NCBI RefSeq assembly: GCF_003490935.1
Contig: NZ_QQGD01000003.1
Span: 301,086 to 365,085 of the forward strand
Source: Haemophilus haemolyticus_M
GTDB taxonomy: Bacteria > Pseudomonadota > Gammaproteobacteria > Enterobacterales > Pasteurellaceae
Direction: 5' to 3'
Length of the DNA: 64,000 nucleotides
The notes beneath the pieces were generated by a model. It worked only from the letters and a program-made list of their open reading frames with translations. It was not told where the DNA came from and searched no databases. Below are positions 60,993 through 64,000 of the stretch, in pieces (position 1 is the stretch's first letter; each line of letters begins with the position of its first letter). Position numbers and translations under genes: made by a program.

Positions 60993-61015
60993 GCCTTTCT
61001 TCGGAAAGGCTTTGT
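60993..61015 (+). terminator. Terminator of ftsH
   Basis: GCCTTTC (60993-60999) and GAAAGGC (61004-61010) form a stem with a stable TTCG loop, followed by TTTGTT. It separates ftsH from the autotransporter gene. Confidence 0.85.
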
Positions 61016-61143
61016 TATATCCGAAATTTATTTCAATGATAATTATTTGGGGGTATAGTACTGGCGGTTTGCTTGAATGCAATTTTTGAGAGGTAGTTGT
61101 TTACAGTCAAGTTTAGTCAATTTATTCAAGAGAGAATCATATT

Positions 61144-64000
61144 ATGAAAAATACAAATATATTACTGTATTCATTTATGTTCACATCATTGGTGAGCCAT
61201 GCCGAGGAATACACGCCTAATAATATAGATACAAAGAATGATTGGAAAACGATAGATACGATTTCCCTCGGTGAGAAATTAGCTAAGAATGGGGGCACCA
61301 TTACTGAAAATAGCGCTACAAAAATTAAGTATGATTATAATTATGCTGATGGCACTATCTTGGGGACGAAAACTAAGTATATAAGTGGTAGTACAGTTAA
61401 TGAAATTATCACAAATCGAAATATGACTGCTGCCAATGACATTCGAACAAAACCGACTACGGAAACGACAATAGCATCGGATGGGACGATTCATTTCATT
61501 CATGTAGACGATGGAACTCCGATTGATTGGCAAGATGGCATTCATGTATATAATTCGAATGGAAAATTAGTAGATCGGTCTGAAACGATATTAAACTTGG
61601 ATGCTAATACTGATTTCAATATCAGAACACATGCACGATATAATGGTAGATACTATCCAATTTATAGTGTTGTAAAAGTGGTAGGAGAGGGAACAGGTAG
61701 TTATGTTACAAAACCAGTATCTACAGTGAACTTTCTTAAAAAAGTAAATCTGGATTCTCGTATTCAAACAGTAAATCCTGGGAACTTAAAATTTTATGAA
61801 AAACGAGTAAACCTCTTTTTTAACCAAACCAATCAAGGTGGAGAAAGTCATGTACACTTTCATGATGATCTAACGATGAATACAGAGTCTACCACCGATA
61901 ATTTAGATATTGCCGCTTTTCGGATTGAAAATAACGGAGAAAATCGATATCGTACAGTTTCCACAAGGGATAGTATCGATCCAGAACAAGGTGCATCTAC
62001 CATTACCTTCGATGGAAATGTAACAAGTACTATGTCTGGAAATACCAATACAGGTATGAAATTCTTAGCAAACACGAATTATCATGGGGGTGTTCATGTA
62101 GAGGCAAAGGAAGATAAGAGTTTTAAATCTACCATTGTAAATGAATCGACGGCTAATACCAATAATATGTTTCAGATCAATACAGATACTCGAAACCATG
62201 GACTTAGCGTGTTCACTTTCAAGGGAAATACTGATTTCATAACTAAAACATCTAGTGGTACTACCTGGGGTGTGTATATGAATGCAGATTCAAATGGTGA
62301 AAACCGATTGACTCTAGCTGGAGCAAAAAATAGTATTTCTACGACAGGGAAAGATTACGTATATGGTATAGATGTATCCGCTAGTATTAATGATGAGAGT
62401 GGAGAAGAATACAGTAACATAGGTAAAGGGAAAAACCTATTAGCATTAGATCATACAACGGTTACAACAGAGTCCATTTCTACTGGTAGACCATGGGTAT
62501 TTGGCATGAAGTCCAGTGCTGTCGATGGGGAAAATACCTTGCGATTACATGATAGTCATGTTAAGACAGCGTCTAACTTTGGAGCTCGTAGTATAGATGT
62601 TAGAGATGAAAATAAAGGTATAACGCATATCGATGTAGCTGGTACAAAAATCGATACTAAAGGTAGTTATGCGTATGGCATTAATCTATTGAGTTCAGAT
62701 ACGGATGGATCAGGTGAAAGTTCCATTCATTGGTCAGGCGATAATCAAATTCATACAGAGGCGGTTGCCAATGGATACGGTATTCGTATTGAGAAAGATA
62801 AAGCTAACACAGGCAATGGTACAACACTTTCATCTGATGCCTATTCTACATTGGCAATTAGGGTAGAAACAGACAAATCTGGTACTGGTATTTCCCAAAT
62901 ACACTCCGATCCTAATAATAAAACGAATACCACCTTCAATGGTGATGTATCTATCACTATGCGCGGTAATGGACAATCTAAAATAGCTGTGTTGGCAAAA
63001 ACGGATGGCGAAGGTACGAGTGACACGTCATCGAATACTATTACTTTCAACAAGAAATTAGCTATTGATGAGAACCCAACAGATCCAGCTCTTGTATCGT
63101 CAGGGGCGAACACGACTATTACTGTTTCAGGAAAAGATACCACAACGATTTTAGGCAATGTTTTTACAGCTAACAAAGGCACTGTGAATCTAAACCTATT
63201 AACAAAGGACTCCTATGTAATTGGTAAAGCTGATCATAATGATTCCGGTAACATTCATATGAAAGTTGATAACTCCAGTTATTGGGAAATGACTGATGAT
63301 TCCAAGATAAGTACTCTCGCCTTATCCAATGCAGGGGAAGTAAGATTCGGCGATACAGAAGTTCCTTTAACATTGACGTTGGATAGTATCACAGGTTCTA
63401 ATGGTACACTACATATGGGTGGTAATGTAAGCTCTGGAAAGACTGACTTATTACGAATTAAACATAGTAGTGAAGGGGAACATGGTATTTATTTCCGCAA
63501 TATGGCAGATTCAAAATCTACAGGCACAGAAGTGCTTAAACTTGTGGAGAGTTTAGGGAAAGAAGAAGACCATACAGCTGTATTCTCCTTGCGAAATGAA
63601 TCAAATAACGTGCCAGTTCCTACGGATGATACAAAACCTAACAATGCGAAAGCTGTCATTGAAAAAGGGGCGTACTTATATACATTAGGTAGACCTACGG
63701 ATTCGAAGGTTGTTTCTATTAATGATGCGAATGTAAATAACTGGTATCTATTCCCTTATGAGGACGATGGTAAGGGCAAATTGACGCCAGGGGCAGAAAG
63801 TAGCCTAAGTTTTAGTAACACAATCTATCAAATTAACTTATTAAATACAGAAACATTAGTTCAGCGACTTGGGGAAATCCATTTTGATAAAACAGATTTA
63901 AAACCTCATAATGCTTGGATTAAACATGTTAATGGAAAATATACAAGTTTTGCCAATGACACCATCGGTAGTTTTAATACTCATTATTGGGGAATTAAAG
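61144..64000 (+). CDS. Autotransporter adhesin-like protein, 3' end outside window
   Basis: One frame is open from ATG 61144 to the right edge: 952 codons and no stop. It starts with a signal peptide (MKNTNILLYSFMFTSLVSHA, then EEY). A long Thr/Asn/Asp/Gly-rich passenger with repeated short strands follows (for example TKIDTKGSYAYGINL, then a related TEAVANGYGIRIEK), suggesting a beta-helix. At about 835-870 comes an autochaperone-like stretch (EKGAYLYTLGR, then NNWYLFPYE). The start of the outer-membrane barrel follows (TLVQRLGEIHF, AWIKHVNGKYTSF, IGSFNTHYWGIK). Codon use differs from neighbours: ATA, CTA, CGA, AGA, AGG and GGG are frequent, and no uptake signal occurs. The style recalls Negativicutes (Veillonella) autotransporters. 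The receptor is unknown. Confidence 0.85.
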   Translation, partial: MKNTNILLYSFMFTSLVSHAEEYTPNNIDTKNDWKTIDTISLGEKLAKNGGTITENSATKIKYDYNYADGTILGTKTKYISGSTVNEIITNRNMTAANDIRTKPTTETTIASDGTIHFIHVDDGTPIDWQDGIHVYNSNGKLVDRSETILNLDANTDFNIRTHARYNGRYYPIYSVVKVVGEGTGSYVTKPVSTVNFLKKVNLDSRIQTVNPGNLKFYEKRVNLFFNQTNQGGESHVHFHDDLTMNTESTTDNLDIAAFRIENNGENRYRTVSTRDSIDPEQGASTITFDGNVTSTMSGNTNTGMKFLANTNYHGGVHVEAKEDKSFKSTIVNESTANTNNMFQINTDTRNHGLSVFTFKGNTDFITKTSSGTTWGVYMNADSNGENRLTLAGAKNSISTTGKDYVYGIDVSASINDESGEEYSNIGKGKNLLALDHTTVTTESISTGRPWVFGMKSSAVDGENTLRLHDSHVKTASNFGARSIDVRDENKGITHIDVAGTKIDTKGSYAYGINLLSSDTDGSGESSIHWSGDNQIHTEAVANGYGIRIEKDKANTGNGTTLSSDAYSTLAIRVETDKSGTGISQIHSDPNNKTNTTFNGDVSITMRGNGQSKIAVLAKTDGEGTSDTSSNTITFNKKLAIDENPTDPALVSSGANTTITVSGKDTTTILGNVFTANKGTVNLNLLTKDSYVIGKADHNDSGNIHMKVDNSSYWEMTDDSKISTLALSNAGEVRFGDTEVPLTLTLDSITGSNGTLHMGGNVSSGKTDLLRIKHSSEGEHGIYFRNMADSKSTGTEVLKLVESLGKEEDHTAVFSLRNESNNVPVPTDDTKPNNAKAVIEKGAYLYTLGRPTDSKVVSINDANVNNWYLFPYEDDGKGKLTPGAESSLSFSNTIYQINLLNTETLVQRLGEIHFDKTDLKPHNAWIKHVNGKYTSFANDTIGSFNTHYWGIK

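Overview
The window comes from a Haemophilus chromosome, most likely Haemophilus haemolyticus or a near relative rather than H. influenzae. It is AT-rich and carries roughly fifty copies by eye of the Pasteurellaceae DNA uptake signal (AAGTGCGGT / ACCGCACTT). Its tmRNA encodes the tag ANDEQYALAA, and long runs of genes keep the order I remember from H. influenzae Rd (prfA to kdsA; lolC-bioAFGCD-lolDE-aroG; parC-parE-htrB-hldE; dacB-greA-yhbY-rlmE-ftsH). It also carries hypBDE, hypA and a selenocysteine formate dehydrogenase. hypD has been used as a marker separating H. haemolyticus from H. influenzae. The species call is an inference.

Layout. 0-7 kb is a nickel and hydrogenase-maturation block: nimR diverges from nikKLMQO, followed by hypB, hypD and hypE. 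7-10 kb holds a fragment of a BaiN/YhiN flavoprotein gene, a T4-endonuclease-V-like DNA repair gene, tmRNA, dinB and epmC. 10-14 kb is an accessory-looking locus of three exported Sel1-repeat proteins and one ComEC-like metallo-beta-lactamase-fold protein; a fourth Sel1 gene is cut by the left edge. 14-18 kb is prfA-RDD-prmC-sirB1-kdsA. 18.3-21.3 kb has two decayed copies of one IS3-family element flanking a large membrane protein gene. 21.4-31.4 kb has a 2-hydroxyacid dehydrogenase, the Lol lipoprotein exporter genes with the whole biotin operon between lolC and lolDE, and aroG behind a TrpR operator. 31.4-42 kb is mostly housekeeping (an SOS-box-linked UmuD-like protein, sstT, quinone reductase, TorD-like chaperone, nitroreductase, sppA, mnmC, fabB, grxA, rimK). 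42-45 kb is fdhF and hypA. 45-61 kb is gltS, parC, parE, htrB, hldE, modD, rpsO, a truncated ABC transporter gene, dacB, greA, yhbY, rlmE and ftsH. From 61.1 kb to the right edge runs one large open autotransporter gene with codon use unlike its neighbours.

How the genes fit together. NimR controls nickel import through NikKLMQO. HypA and HypB deliver nickel, and HypD and HypE help build the Fe(CN)2CO group of a [NiFe]-hydrogenase. FdhF is the formate-oxidising subunit normally coupled to such a hydrogenase in formate hydrogenlyase. The hydrogenase itself, hypC, hypF and the selenocysteine machinery are not in this window. PrmC methylates the PrfA made from the same gene run. BioC and BioG open and close pimeloyl-ACP synthesis, and BioF, BioA and BioD carry it to dethiobiotin. 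LolCDE releases lipoproteins from the inner membrane.

Most unusual items: the foreign-looking autotransporter at the right edge; the Sel1/MBL locus; a UmuD homologue that has lost both catalytic residues but keeps a perfect LexA-box pattern; and the IS copies, whose deletions can be read base by base.
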